Positions 27,022 to 36,110 of a stretch of 64,000 nucleotides of DNA are shown here, piece by piece. The notes below the pieces were generated by a model, which saw only the letters and a program-made list of their open reading frames with translations, was not told where the DNA came from and searched no databases. The position numbers and the translations under genes were made by a program. This stretch comes from Vampirovibrionales bacterium (GTDB lineage Bacteria; Cyanobacteriota; Vampirovibrionia; Vampirovibrionales; Vampirovibrionaceae): positions 186,001 through 250,000 of the forward strand of contig JARXAD010000013.1 in assembly GCA_029866025.1 (NCBI GenBank). The letters are read 5' to 3'. How positions within the stretch are numbered: the first letter of the stretch is position 1; every line of letters begins with the position of its first letter.

Positions 27022-27060
27022 CCTATGGATTACACCTATGGGTTACGCCTATGGATTACA
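27022..27060 (+). repeat. Three tandem 13-bp repeats upstream of the epimerase operon
   Basis: Three consecutive copies are cctatggattaca, cctatgggttacg and cctatggattaca, with no gap. They lie about 210 bases before the epimerase start in the promoter region of the sugar operon. They could be a regulator binding array; their role is unknown. Confidence 0.6.
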
Positions 27061-27270
27061 GAGTGGGTAGCCCCCTCTGTTGTTACCCAAAGTAAAGGGA
27101 GCCATCGTTATCGACAGCGTTTGCCAGGCTGCCATAAATTTTGAAGCGCAATGCTTTGATTTCTGTAACACTGCGATTTTTGTAGTGAATACTACCGACT
27201 CTGGGCCGTGTTTACGTTACAATAGCCCTGTTTTTCCCATCTGTATCACGCATTGAAAGGCAGGCGGCTT

Positions 27271-28347
27271 GTGTCTCAAATTCCTTCAAAATCGGTTTCC
27301 ATTGCGGGCAAACGGTTTCTCGTCATTGGTGGGGCGGGGTTTATTGGCTCTCATGTGGTGGATCAACTGCTGGCCGCCGGTGCGGGCGAAGTGCGCATCT
27401 ACGATAATTTCTCTCGAGGCCGCACCGATAACTTAAAAATGGCCTTGGCCAACCCCCGCTGCAATATTTTTGGGGACGGTGGCGACATACTCCATCGCGA
27501 CACCCTGACCAAAGCCATGGAAGGCATGGATGGCGTGTTTCATCTGGCCGCTGTGTGGCTCCTTCAGTGCCACGAATACCCCGACACCGCCTTTAAAGTG
27601 AATGTGGAAGGCACCTACAACGTTATTCAAGCCGCCATTGATAGCGCTGCCAAGTTTAACCAGCCCATTCCTAAAATTGTGTACTCCTCCAGTGCTTCTG
27701 TGTATGGCGATGCGGTTGAGCTGCCCATGACGGAAGCCCATCCCTACAACAACGATACGTTTTATGGGGCCAGCAAAATTGCCGGCGAACATTTCTTTAA
27801 GTCGCTCGGGGCGCGCTATAACTTTAACTGGGTGGGCCTGCGTTACATGAATGTGTACGGCCCTCGCCAAGACTACCACGGCGCCTACATTGCCGTGATG
27901 CACAAAATCATTGACCGCATTGAGAGCGGCCAAAAACCTATTCTGTACGGCGATGGCAGTCAGTGTTACGACTTTATTAGCGTGGAAGACATTGCTCGCG
28001 CCAACGTGTTGGCCATGCAGGCCAATGCCAGTGGCCAAAACTACAACGTGGGTCGTGGTATTGGCACATCCCTCAAAGAGCTGTGCCAGCTCTTGCTGGA
28101 TCTCAAAGGTTCGGATCTGGGTATTCACTACGAGCCAGCAGGCCTCACCTTTGTCACCAATCGCATTGGTTGCCCCAAAGCTGCTAGCACCGATTTGGGA
28201 TTTGAGTGGACCATTGATTTGAAAGACGGTTTGCAGGCCCTAATTGACTGGCGTAATAACGACCGGGCGGCTGTCCAGGCACGCCGCCGTGAAGCGGGTA
28301 TTCCCGACGATGCTGTCCATAACACCAAGGAGCTTGCCCGTGTCTAA
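27271..28347 (+). CDS. NAD-dependent sugar-nucleotide epimerase/dehydratase
   Basis: This extended SDR enzyme acts on a nucleotide sugar for surface polysaccharide synthesis. The Rossmann motif is GGAGFIGSH. The active site is the SSSASVYG serine with the YGASK Tyr-Lys pair, and RYMNVYGPRQDY marks the UDP-glucose 4-epimerase/dehydratase group. Length is 358 from GTG 27271, which has AAAGG upstream; a TTG at 27253 is in frame but less likely. It is first in an operon with a DegT aminotransferase (8-base overlap) and an asparagine-synthase-like amidotransferase. The exact substrate cannot be read from sequence. Confidence 0.85.
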   Translation: MSQIPSKSVSIAGKRFLVIGGAGFIGSHVVDQLLAAGAGEVRIYDNFSRGRTDNLKMALANPRCNIFGDGGDILHRDTLTKAMEGMDGVFHLAAVWLLQCHEYPDTAFKVNVEGTYNVIQAAIDSAAKFNQPIPKIVYSSSASVYGDAVELPMTEAHPYNNDTFYGASKIAGEHFFKSLGARYNFNWVGLRYMNVYGPRQDYHGAYIAVMHKIIDRIESGQKPILYGDGSQCYDFISVEDIARANVLAMQANASGQNYNVGRGIGTSLKELCQLLLDLKGSDLGIHYEPAGLTFVTNRIGCPKAASTDLGFEWTIDLKDGLQALIDWRNNDRAAVQARRREAGIPDDAVHNTKELARV

Positions 28348-29509
28348 CGCTACTATTGCTGAAAAGCCCATTCATATTGCCTTGCCCAGCTTGGGAGACG
28401 ACGAGTGGCATGCCACCAAAGCCGTGTTTGATAGCGGCTGGCTCACTCAAGGGCCTCGTGTGGCCGAGTTTGAGAAGCTCTTTGCAGAGCGGCATCAGGT
28501 GAAGCATGCGTTGGCTACCACCTCGTGCACCACAGCCTTGCACCTCATTTTAGCTGCCTTGGGCATTGGCTCCGGCGATGAAGTGCTGGTACCGGCCTTT
28601 ACTTGGGTGGCTACGGCCAATGTGGTTCTCTACTGTGGTGCCACCCCCATTTTAGTGGATGTGGACCCTATTACCTTTAATATTTGCCCCAAAGACTTAG
28701 TTAAAAAGCTAACGCCTAAGTCCAAAGCCATTATTCCCGTGCATTTGTTTGGCCTGTGTGCCGATATGGATGCCATTAAGGCTGTGTTGCCCGAATCTGT
28801 TGCCATTGTGGAAGACGCCGCTTGCGCTGCAGGAGCCACTTACAAAGGTATCCCTTCCGGTGGTCTTGGAACGGCGGGCGCCTTTAGCTTTCATCCCCGT
28901 AAATCCATTACTACCGGCGAAGGCGGCATGGTGACCACCAACGATACCGCCCTGTTTGAGCGCATGGATAAATTGCGTAATCATGGCGCGGAAATTTCGG
29001 AAGAGCAACGCCACAATGGACCTCGCCCGTATTTATTGCCTGAATTTAACTTGCTGGGCTACAACTACCGCATGACGGACTTGCAAGGTGCCGTGGGCGT
29101 GGTGCAACTGGGTAAATTGGATAGACTCATTACCGAACGACGTGAGTGGGCGGCTTATTATCGCGAACAGCTTTCGGCGATTCCATGGTTGCGCTTGGCC
29201 CAAGAGCCTATGGGCGGTACCCATGCCTGGCAAGCCTTTGTGTGTGGCGTGGATGAAGCGCAAGCCCCCATGCCCCGTAACGCCATTATGGAAATCCTTC
29301 AATCCAAAGGCATTGCCACGCGCCCCGGTACCCATGCAGTTCATATGTTGGGCTATTACGCCCAAACCTTTGGCTTGAAACCCGAAGACTTTCCCGGTGC
29401 CCAGTGGTGCGACGCCCAAACCATGGCCATTCCTCTCCACAACCGCATGACGCGCGAGGATTACGATCGCGTCATTGCAGCCCTCAAAGCCATTGATTCC
29501 AACGCTTAA
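28340..29509 (+). CDS. DegT/DnrJ/EryC1/StrS family PLP aminotransferase
   Basis: This family transfers an amino group to a keto-sugar nucleotide. The 389-residue enzyme shows TTSCTTALHLILAALGIGSGDEV, PAFTWVATANVV, DVDPITFNI, VEDAACAAG and the PLP-lysine region FSFHPRKSITTGEGGM. I start it at GTG 28340, because AAGGAG (28327-28332) is ideally spaced and the frame upstream is epimerase sequence. The start overlaps the epimerase stop in GTGTCTAA. Together they would make an amino sugar for LPS, capsule or glycoprotein. Confidence 0.88.
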   Translation: MSNATIAEKPIHIALPSLGDDEWHATKAVFDSGWLTQGPRVAEFEKLFAERHQVKHALATTSCTTALHLILAALGIGSGDEVLVPAFTWVATANVVLYCGATPILVDVDPITFNICPKDLVKKLTPKSKAIIPVHLFGLCADMDAIKAVLPESVAIVEDAACAAGATYKGIPSGGLGTAGAFSFHPRKSITTGEGGMVTTNDTALFERMDKLRNHGAEISEEQRHNGPRPYLLPEFNLLGYNYRMTDLQGAVGVVQLGKLDRLITERREWAAYYREQLSAIPWLRLAQEPMGGTHAWQAFVCGVDEAQAPMPRNAIMEILQSKGIATRPGTHAVHMLGYYAQTFGLKPEDFPGAQWCDAQTMAIPLHNRMTREDYDRVIAALKAIDSNA

Positions 29510-29530
29510 GATGTAAAAGGTTAACCCCCT

Positions 29531-31486
29531 ATGTGCGGTATTACCGGCGTTTTTCATCGTCATGGCGAACCGGTGTCACCGGTACGCTTGCGTCGTATGA
29601 CGGACGCTATTGCTCACCGCGGACCCGATGGCGAAGGCTTTTATCTGGATGGTGGTGTGGGCTTGGGCCATCGCCGCTTGGCCATTATTGATTTGTCTCC
29701 GGCCGGCCATCAACCCATGATTTACAGCCCGGACGGGGCTGCTGAATCTCCCTACGTGCTGTGCTACAACGGCGAAATTTACAATTTCCAAAAACTGCGG
29801 TTGGAATTGGAATCGTTGGGGCATCAGTTTCGTTCGCGCACCGACAGCGAGGTGGTGCTCCATGCCTATGCCCAATGGGGCAAAGAGTGTGTGAAACGCT
29901 TTAACGGCATGTTTGCCTTTGCCTTGTGGGATGCCAGCTGCCAAGAACTGTTTTTAGCGCGGGATCGTTATGGCATTAAACCGCTGTACTACACCCAAAA
30001 GGAATCAGCCCAAGGAACGACCCTGCTGTTCGGCAGTGAAATCAAGGCCATTTTGGCTTATGGCCAAGGCACGCCTGCCATGGATAAAGAAGCCTTGCTG
30101 GAATATTTTACCTTTCAAAACTTTTTTACGGAGCGCACCTTATTTGAAGGCATCTCCCTACTACCAGCAGGTTGTACCCTCACCTTTACCCTGGGTGGTC
30201 GTGAGATGCCAGAACCCCAGCGGTATTGGGATTATCATTTTGAAGAGCCGAACAATCCTAAAAGCGATGCCGAGTATTTAGAAGAGCTCAAGCGGTTGTT
30301 TCAGCAAGCGGTGCAGCGCCAGTTGATTAGTGATGTTCCGGTGGGGGCGTATCTTAGTGGTGGTATTGATTCCTCCGGTATTACGGCGGTTGCGGCTCAA
30401 CAGTTGCCTTACATGCATACTTTTACCGTGGGATTTGATTTGCACAGTGCCAGTGGTTTAGAGCTGGCTTTTGACGAACGCCGCGCCGCCGAGCTGACGT
30501 CGTACCTGAACAAAACCGAGCACTACGAGATGGTCCTCAAGGCTGGGGATATGGAACGCTGCATGCCCAAACTGGCCTATCACTTGGAAGAACCTCGTGT
30601 AGGGCAGAGTTATCCCAACTATTATGCGGCGCAACTGGCCAGTAAATTTAACAAAGTGGTACTCAGTGGTACGGGTGGCGATGAGTTGTTTGGCGGCTAC
30701 CCATGGCGTTATTACCAGGCCGTGGTTAATAATGATTTTGAACATTACATTGATCAGTACTATGTGTTTTGGCAACGCTTGGCGGATAATAGTGAGCTGA
30801 AAAAGCTATTTGCTCCCATTTCGGGCGATGTAAAAAACGTGTGGACGCGGGATATTTTTCGCGACGTGTTTATCAATCGCCCCAAAGCACTCCAACGCCC
30901 AGAAGATTACGTGAATGCCTCGCTTTATTTTGAGGCCAAAACCTTTTTACCGGGCCTATTGGTGGTGGAAGACAAGCTGAGCATGGCCCACAGCATAGAA
31001 ACCCGCGTGCCCTTTTTGGACAACGATTTAGTGGACTTTGCTATGAAGCTGCCGGTGCACCTGAAGTTGGGCAATTTGGCTGATGTGGTGCGCCTGAACG
31101 AAAACGAACCCGCCAAAGCCAATAAATATTTTGAAAAAACCAAAGACGGTAAATTGTTGTTGCGCAGGGCGCTAGAGCAGTGGGTGGCCCCCGAAATTAC
31201 CGATGGTACCAAGCAAGGCTTTAGCGCCCCCGATGCCAGCTGGTTTAAGGGGGAAAGCATGGATTTTGTGCGCCGTAGCTTGGGTAACCGCAAAGCCCCT
31301 ATCTACGACTATTTGGATTTTGATGCGACTCAAACCCTGATTAATGAGCATTTGGACGGCAAGGTAAATCGCCGTTTGCTGATTTGGTCTCTCCTGAATG
31401 TGAACTTATTTTGCCAGCAATTTTTGAGTGACTCTGCTGTGGTTTCCCCTCGGATGGCGCCTTCGACTGTTTTAATGGGACATTAA
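29531..31486 (+). CDS. asnB: Asparagine synthase (glutamine-hydrolysing) family protein
   Basis: The 651-residue class II amidotransferase begins MCGITGVFHR, so after Met removal Cys is the N-terminal nucleophile. RRLAIIDLSPAGHQPM and CYNGEIYN follow. The synthetase domain has the PP-loop YLSGGIDSSG and later GGDELFGGYPWRYYQ. The length, slightly above typical AsnB, and the position behind an epimerase and a sugar aminotransferase suggest it may amidate a surface sugar rather than make free asparagine. Both are possible. It begins 21 bases after the aminotransferase stop. Confidence 0.88.
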   Translation: MCGITGVFHRHGEPVSPVRLRRMTDAIAHRGPDGEGFYLDGGVGLGHRRLAIIDLSPAGHQPMIYSPDGAAESPYVLCYNGEIYNFQKLRLELESLGHQFRSRTDSEVVLHAYAQWGKECVKRFNGMFAFALWDASCQELFLARDRYGIKPLYYTQKESAQGTTLLFGSEIKAILAYGQGTPAMDKEALLEYFTFQNFFTERTLFEGISLLPAGCTLTFTLGGREMPEPQRYWDYHFEEPNNPKSDAEYLEELKRLFQQAVQRQLISDVPVGAYLSGGIDSSGITAVAAQQLPYMHTFTVGFDLHSASGLELAFDERRAAELTSYLNKTEHYEMVLKAGDMERCMPKLAYHLEEPRVGQSYPNYYAAQLASKFNKVVLSGTGGDELFGGYPWRYYQAVVNNDFEHYIDQYYVFWQRLADNSELKKLFAPISGDVKNVWTRDIFRDVFINRPKALQRPEDYVNASLYFEAKTFLPGLLVVEDKLSMAHSIETRVPFLDNDLVDFAMKLPVHLKLGNLADVVRLNENEPAKANKYFEKTKDGKLLLRRALEQWVAPEITDGTKQGFSAPDASWFKGESMDFVRRSLGNRKAPIYDYLDFDATQTLINEHLDGKVNRRLLIWSLLNVNLFCQQFLSDSAVVSPRMAPSTVLMGH

Positions 31487-31492
31487 TTCACC

Positions 31493-32491
31493 ATGACGAA
31501 TAAACTGGATCAAACCAAGAAACGCGTCATGTCGGGCATGCGCCCCACGGGCCGGTTGCATGTGGGCCATTATTTGGGCGTTTTAAAAAATTGGTTGTTG
31601 TTGCAAGACACTCACACCTGTTTTTTTATGGTGGCCGATTGGCATGCGCTAACCACCCAGTACGCTGCCACCGAAAATATTGCCCAAAACCGATTGGAAA
31701 TGGTGTTGGATTGGTTGTCGGTGGGTGTGGATCCCACCAAGGCCACGTTGTATGTGCAATCGGATATTCCCGAAATTGCTGAGTTGCATTTGCTACTGAG
31801 CATGCTGGTGCCCAAGGCCTGGCTGGAAGGGAGTCCGACTCTGAAAGATTTACTAAAAGGTGGCGAATGTAACTACGGTGTGCTTGGCTACCCTGTGTTG
31901 CAAACGGCGGATATTTTAACGCCTCGTGGCGAATTTGTGCCCGTAGGTAAAGATCAGCTGCCTCACTTGGAAATTTCTCGAGACATTGCCCGCCGTTTTA
32001 ACCATGTGTATGGGGGGGATATTTTGCCGGAGCCCAAGCCGTTGCTCACTGAAACACCGTTGGTGAAAGGTGTGGACGGTAATAAAATGGGAAAATCCAG
32101 TAACAACGGTATTTTGATTAGTGATACCGATGACGAAACGGCACGGAAAATTAAAACTGCCATCACGGATCGCAACCGTATTTTAAAAACGGATCCCGGT
32201 GATCCCAACAACTGTGAAGTCGTCTTCCCTTATTATCAATTGTTTGCCGATGAAGCCGCCATTGCTTTGGCTGATAGCGAATGCCGCCAAGCGCTTCGGG
32301 GGTGTATGGATTGTAAAAAACAGCTGGCTGAAATCGTCAACGAGTGGCTGCGCCCCATGCGCCACCGTCGCAACGAATTTGCCCAAGACATGGGTGCAGT
32401 GCAGGCTATTTTAAACGCAGGTCGGGATCATATGCGAGATGAAGCCCAATACACTTTGGGTTTGGTCAAGACTTCCATGAAACTGATTTAG
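31493..32491 (+). CDS. trpS: Tryptophanyl-tRNA synthetase
   Basis: This class I synthetase charges tRNA-Trp. The 332 residues are the normal length. The HIGH-type motif is in SGMRPTGRLHVGHYLG, the KMSKS-type motif in GNKMGKSSNN, and GYPVLQTADIL together with the DQLPHLE segment are typical. It follows asnB after 6 bases, so it is probably at the end of the same transcript. It converges on the FG-rich gene with a 4-base gap. Confidence 0.94.
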   Translation: MTNKLDQTKKRVMSGMRPTGRLHVGHYLGVLKNWLLLQDTHTCFFMVADWHALTTQYAATENIAQNRLEMVLDWLSVGVDPTKATLYVQSDIPEIAELHLLLSMLVPKAWLEGSPTLKDLLKGGECNYGVLGYPVLQTADILTPRGEFVPVGKDQLPHLEISRDIARRFNHVYGGDILPEPKPLLTETPLVKGVDGNKMGKSSNNGILISDTDDETARKIKTAITDRNRILKTDPGDPNNCEVVFPYYQLFADEAAIALADSECRQALRGCMDCKKQLAEIVNEWLRPMRHRRNEFAQDMGAVQAILNAGRDHMRDEAQYTLGLVKTSMKLI

Positions 32492-32495
32492 GATC

Positions 32496-32996
32496 TTAAA
32501 AAAGGCCAGATATCGAGCCAAAAGGCCCGGCTCCGCCGCCAATAACACTGCCTCCACCAAAGCCGTTAAATAAGCTGGGAGGAACAAGACCTGTTCCAGC
32601 AATATTAACGCCGCTGGCACCTGTTAAACCTAATAAAATATTTACCATATCGGGTGAGCTTGCTGGGAAAAGGCTAAAGGCACCTAATAATGGGCTTGGA
32701 AAAGTGACAGGGCCTGGAGAAGAAGGTTGACCGGTCCAGTTGCTTAATATGTAGGGAAAAGGGTTGTTGGTAGGCCCAAAAGCATTGAAAAAAGGTCCTT
32801 GGGCAGGAAAGCCACCGATACCCCCCAGTTGGTTAAAGGCTTGAAAGGTTGGATTAACGGGGCCAAAACCACCAAAGCTATTAAAACCACCACTAGGACC
32901 AATGGGTAAACCAAAAAAGGCCTGTCCACCTCCAATTTGGCCATTACCAAACTGATTAAAGCCGCCGCTAAATTGATTCATTCCAAACATGGACAT
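32496..32996 (-). CDS. Low-complexity Gly/Phe (FG-motif) protein
   Basis: The 166-residue product is dominated by Gly, Phe, Pro, Asn and Ser, with about ten FG or GF dipeptides (for example MSMFGMNQF, GGFNQFGNG, FNSFGGFGPV, FNGFGGGS). A mid-section (about 100-135) is less repetitive and hydrophobic (SPDMVNILLGLTG). No signal peptide is seen. GGAGAG 8 bases before ATG 32996 supports that start over the upstream in-frame codon. It resembles disordered cohesive proteins in composition only. Function unknown; a surface or matrix role is a guess from the similar proteins at 39-45 kb. Confidence 0.6.
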   Translation of the reverse strand: MSMFGMNQFSGGFNQFGNGQIGGGQAFFGLPIGPSGGFNSFGGFGPVNPTFQAFNQLGGIGGFPAQGPFFNAFGPTNNPFPYILSNWTGQPSSPGPVTFPSPLLGAFSLFPASSPDMVNILLGLTGASGVNIAGTGLVPPSLFNGFGGGSVIGGGAGPFGSISGLF

Positions 32997-33220
32997 AGTA
33001 TTTGCTCTCCTAGATGGGGGGATTCTCTTCTCTACGGCGGCACGTGTTTTAAATAAGTACACAATGCACAAGATGAATTATAAAATAATAAAAACAATCT
33101 AAAGGGGTAAATTGCGCAATAGCTTTACAATGTGTTACATAGGCAATTAAATGTATAAAAATGTTTTAATAAAATATAGAGTGATTAATTAAACAAACGC
33201 GCAAGGAGAGTTGAGAGTTA

Positions 33221-33769
33221 ATGAGTAGTCATATTACGGGTGGTTTGCCTTTCCCTCCCTATCCCAATGCCAATCATTGCACCTTAGCGTATTCGGTTTA
33301 TCGGCAAGTGTTTAACGGTGCCGATGTGGATATGAGTGGCCGCATGACCGGCGAGGAATTGGCAGGCTATCAAAATCAGCTGGATAGTATTCGCACCTTG
33401 GTGGCCGATCCCAAACTGGATGCCCAACGAGAAGCGGCCCGTAACCTGATGGTGAATTTTGATAAAATTGCCAACCGCGCTCACCTGCCTGGCGAAATGT
33501 ACAGCATGGACTCGCCCCCTGAAGACGGCACCATCGAGCTGTCTGAAATCCAAAAGTTAACGCGTGCTGGCGACACCAATTCCAATGACATAAGCCAAAA
33601 AGACTGGCAACGATTTTTAGGTAAGGGGCAGTCATCGCCCAATCCGCCGCAACCGGCACCCCCGCTGCCCAAGCCTTACCCTACCACGCCAGCACCCCGC
33701 CCACAGTCAAAGTATGATTCGTTTTTGCAGTGGCTCCACACTTTTGTGCAGCAATACAACCGACGTTAG
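33221..33769 (+). CDS. EF-hand-like calcium-binding protein
   Basis: The 182-residue protein has one canonical EF-hand loop, DVDMSGRMTGEE (35-46), with Asp/Asp/Ser/Gly at 1/3/5/6 and Glu at 12. Two degenerate loops follow, around EDGTIELSE (101-109) and DTNSNDISQKDW (118-129), the latter dockerin-like. A Pro-rich linker (139-163) leads to a short amphipathic tail. There is no Sec signal. AAGGAGAG upstream supports ATG 33221. Calcium binding is inferred from the first loop; the partner is unknown. Confidence 0.6.
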   Translation: MSSHITGGLPFPPYPNANHCTLAYSVYRQVFNGADVDMSGRMTGEELAGYQNQLDSIRTLVADPKLDAQREAARNLMVNFDKIANRAHLPGEMYSMDSPPEDGTIELSEIQKLTRAGDTNSNDISQKDWQRFLGKGQSSPNPPQPAPPLPKPYPTTPAPRPQSKYDSFLQWLHTFVQQYNRR

Positions 33770-33804
33770 TCCGCAACGGTAATTTGTGTATACCAGAACC
33801 TGAG

Positions 33805-34113
33805 TTACAGTAGCGGTTGCTCCACAACAAACCGCTGAAACCACTGGTGTTGCGGTGGGGTGTGTTGCTCTATACCGTGTAGGGCTTTTTGTTGTTGCAA
33901 GGCATAGCCTCGTGGGTTGCTATTCGCATGATGATGCTGGGCCACCGCCAGTTGAATAAGACGCTGATAAAACCGCTTTTGCTGGGGGTCTAACTCATTT
34001 AGCCAGAGTTGAGTTTCAATCCATTCATGGCACTCAAAATACTGACCCGCTTGAAAGAAGGTTAGCGCCTTGTTTAGTAAACGCGCGGTCTCAACAGAAA
34101 AATCAGTGTTCAT
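33805..34113 (-). CDS. DUF309 family protein
   Basis: The 102-residue protein matches DUF309: KALTFFQAGQYFECHEWIE near residue 15, then RFYQRLIQLAVAQHHHANSNPRGA-like sequence and QQKALHGIE. The family is helical, with conserved His/Glu that could bind metal, and its function is unknown. It lies 11 bases after the gene at 34520 on the same strand, so the two are probably an operon. Confidence 0.75.
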   Translation of the reverse strand: MNTDFSVETARLLNKALTFFQAGQYFECHEWIETQLWLNELDPQQKRFYQRLIQLAVAQHHHANSNPRGYALQQQKALHGIEQHTPPQHQWFQRFVVEQPLL

Positions 34114-34124
34114 TGAGGTAACGG

Positions 34125-34520
34125 TTAGGCGTCAGTGTTGGGTGTTTCTACCGCTTTGCTAAGGCCCTGCTTTTTTACCGATTCTAAAAATCGCATGGCG
34201 GCTTGGCGTTGGGCATCGGGGGGGACCACGCGGAGCAGTTCCACTGCACGAGAAATCACGGGGTCTTTATCGTACCAGCGGTTGCCAAACTTTTCTGGGC
34301 GAGACACGCGATAAAACTCTTCCAATGCCTCTTTGCCCACTTGGCCTTCAATTTTTTCTAAAAACAGTTCCGCTTGCACACGCACATCGCTTTGAAAGGA
34401 GCGCAGGAGTTCCAGCACTTCCATCAGCACGGGGTCTTGGTCATACCAGCGCTGGTAGCTGCGGTCTTCTTCGGTAGAGGATGCAGAGGTGCTTTGGGGT
34501 GTTGAGTCGGTTGGGCTCAT
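34125..34520 (-). CDS. Hypothetical protein with two RWYDxDPV repeats
   Basis: The 131-residue protein contains two copies of a ~40-residue helical module, starting at R24 (RWYDQDPVLMEVLELLR) and R81 (RWYDKDPVISRAVELLR), 57 residues apart. Each continues with a D..(R)xQA...FLE segment. The N-terminus is Ser/Thr-rich. No catalytic motif is seen. It is upstream of the DUF309 gene and downstream of murA on the same strand. I do not recognise a named family. Confidence 0.6.
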   Translation of the reverse strand: MSPTDSTPQSTSASSTEEDRSYQRWYDQDPVLMEVLELLRSFQSDVRVQAELFLEKIEGQVGKEALEEFYRVSRPEKFGNRWYDKDPVISRAVELLRVVPPDAQRQAAMRFLESVKKQGLSKAVETPNTDA

Positions 34521-34602
34521 AACGGTTCTCGCAAAGTAAGACAGAGGGGTAAGCGCTCAGTGTACAGCGTATGAACACCCGTGTCGTCCGACAAACAGTG
34601 GA

Positions 34603-35925
34603 TTATTCGGAATGGGCTAGGCTGGTATCCACGCCGCCCATACGGCGCTCAATGGTGCCGCCCAGTTGACGAATTTTCCCAATAAGGCCTTCATAACCAC
34701 GATCGAGGTGATGCAGGTTCTCAATGGTGGTATAGCCATCGGCCATCAGGCCCGCAATCACCATGGCAGCGCCCGCACGCAAATCGGTGGCTTTTACGGA
34801 AGCGCCTGACAGGCGTTCAACGCCCGTAACAATGGCGGTATTACCATCTTGTTCAATGTTAGCAGCCATTCTACGTAATTGGCCCACATGGTTAAAGCGA
34901 TTTTCGTAGATGGTTTCTTTAATAACGCTGCTTCCCTCTGCCGTGGCCAGCAGGGTCATCAGCGGTGCTTGTAAATCGGTAGGGATGCCAGGATAAGGCA
35001 ACGTGGTAATGTTTTGGGCTTCCAATCGTAATGGGGCACTAATGGTGAGGGCTGTGGGGGTGGGCATGGTAATGTCGCAGCCCGCTTCCGTTAACTTGGC
35101 CAACACGGCTTGCAAGTGGGCAGGACGAACACCTTCCACTGTGACGGTACCGCGTGTGGCTGCTCCGGCAATGAGGTAGGTTGCGGCTTCAATGCGATCA
35201 GGCATCACGGCATAACGCACGCCGTGCAATGCAGATTGAGGCACGCCATGGATGGTAATTTCACTGGTGCCCGCGCCTGTAATGTCGGCACCCATGGCGT
35301 TCAAAAAGTCGGCTAAATCCATAATTTCTGGTTCTTGGGCTGCGTTGGCAATGCGGGTCATGCCATTGGCAAGCACGGCAGCTACCATGACGTTCTCCGT
35401 GGCGCCTACGCTGGGTAGGTCAAACACAATATCGGCACCCACCAGCTGTTGGGCTTTGGCCACTACCATGCCATGTTCAATGTCAATCTCGGCACCCAGG
35501 GCTTCCAAGCCTTTAATGTGTAAATCTACCCCGCGCTTGCCAATGGAGCACCCGCCGGGAAGCGATACGCGCGTTTCTCCGCAGCGGGCAAGTAACGGTG
35601 CCAGCACATTAAAGCTGGCACGCATTTTGGTTACCAGTTCGTTGGGGGCTTCGTTGCGCGTAATTTTGTTGGCGTTAATGGTGAGTTCATCTCCGTCTTG
35701 GGTAACGGTAACCCCTAGGTGGCTAATCACATTGGCCATCGTTGTGACATCGGAGATGGTGGGAACATTGGTCAGGGTCACGGTTTCTTGAGTGAGTAGG
35801 GCTGCCGCCATAAGCTTGAGCACGCTGTTTTTAGCACCCCCAATGCGAACCGTTCCTTGCAGAGGGCGTCCACCCGTAATGACCAATTGATCGGTGGATA
35901 AAAAGCAGGAGGTGGGTTGGGGCAT
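34603..35925 (-). CDS. murA: UDP-N-acetylglucosamine 1-carboxyvinyltransferase
   Basis: The enzyme makes the first committed step of peptidoglycan synthesis, transferring enolpyruvate from PEP to UDP-GlcNAc. The 440-residue product (ATG 35925, with AAGGAA upstream) has GGAKNSVLKLMAAALL at the N-terminus. The catalytic cysteine is in LPGGCSIGKRGVDLH, i.e. the fosfomycin-sensitive Cys form. PYPGIPTDLQAP and the C-terminal DRGYEGLIGKIRQLG also match. An in-frame extension to 36030 is not needed. Some genomes carry two MurA paralogues, and this could be either. Confidence 0.92.
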   Translation of the reverse strand: MPQPTSCFLSTDQLVITGGRPLQGTVRIGGAKNSVLKLMAAALLTQETVTLTNVPTISDVTTMANVISHLGVTVTQDGDELTINANKITRNEAPNELVTKMRASFNVLAPLLARCGETRVSLPGGCSIGKRGVDLHIKGLEALGAEIDIEHGMVVAKAQQLVGADIVFDLPSVGATENVMVAAVLANGMTRIANAAQEPEIMDLADFLNAMGADITGAGTSEITIHGVPQSALHGVRYAVMPDRIEAATYLIAGAATRGTVTVEGVRPAHLQAVLAKLTEAGCDITMPTPTALTISAPLRLEAQNITTLPYPGIPTDLQAPLMTLLATAEGSSVIKETIYENRFNHVGQLRRMAANIEQDGNTAIVTGVERLSGASVKATDLRAGAAMVIAGLMADGYTTIENLHHLDRGYEGLIGKIRQLGGTIERRMGGVDTSLAHSE

Positions 35926-36110
35926 GGCCAGATTCCTTACAGCGGCGCTGTGCGTTGATATTACTTTTACTAAGTTTACCACGTATGTGCTGGCTGAGGG
36001 ATTGTCTGAATGGGGTTTTGGTTTAATCAAAACACAATAGACACTTTTTTAAAGTTTTAGGATAATGCCTCCCTCTTCCTTCCGTGGGTTTGTATGGGTA
36101 TGCTAAACAC

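Noticed and set aside
27433-28128. 231-residue minus-strand open frame
   Set aside because: It is a shadow of the epimerase gene, which has all SDR motifs on the plus strand.
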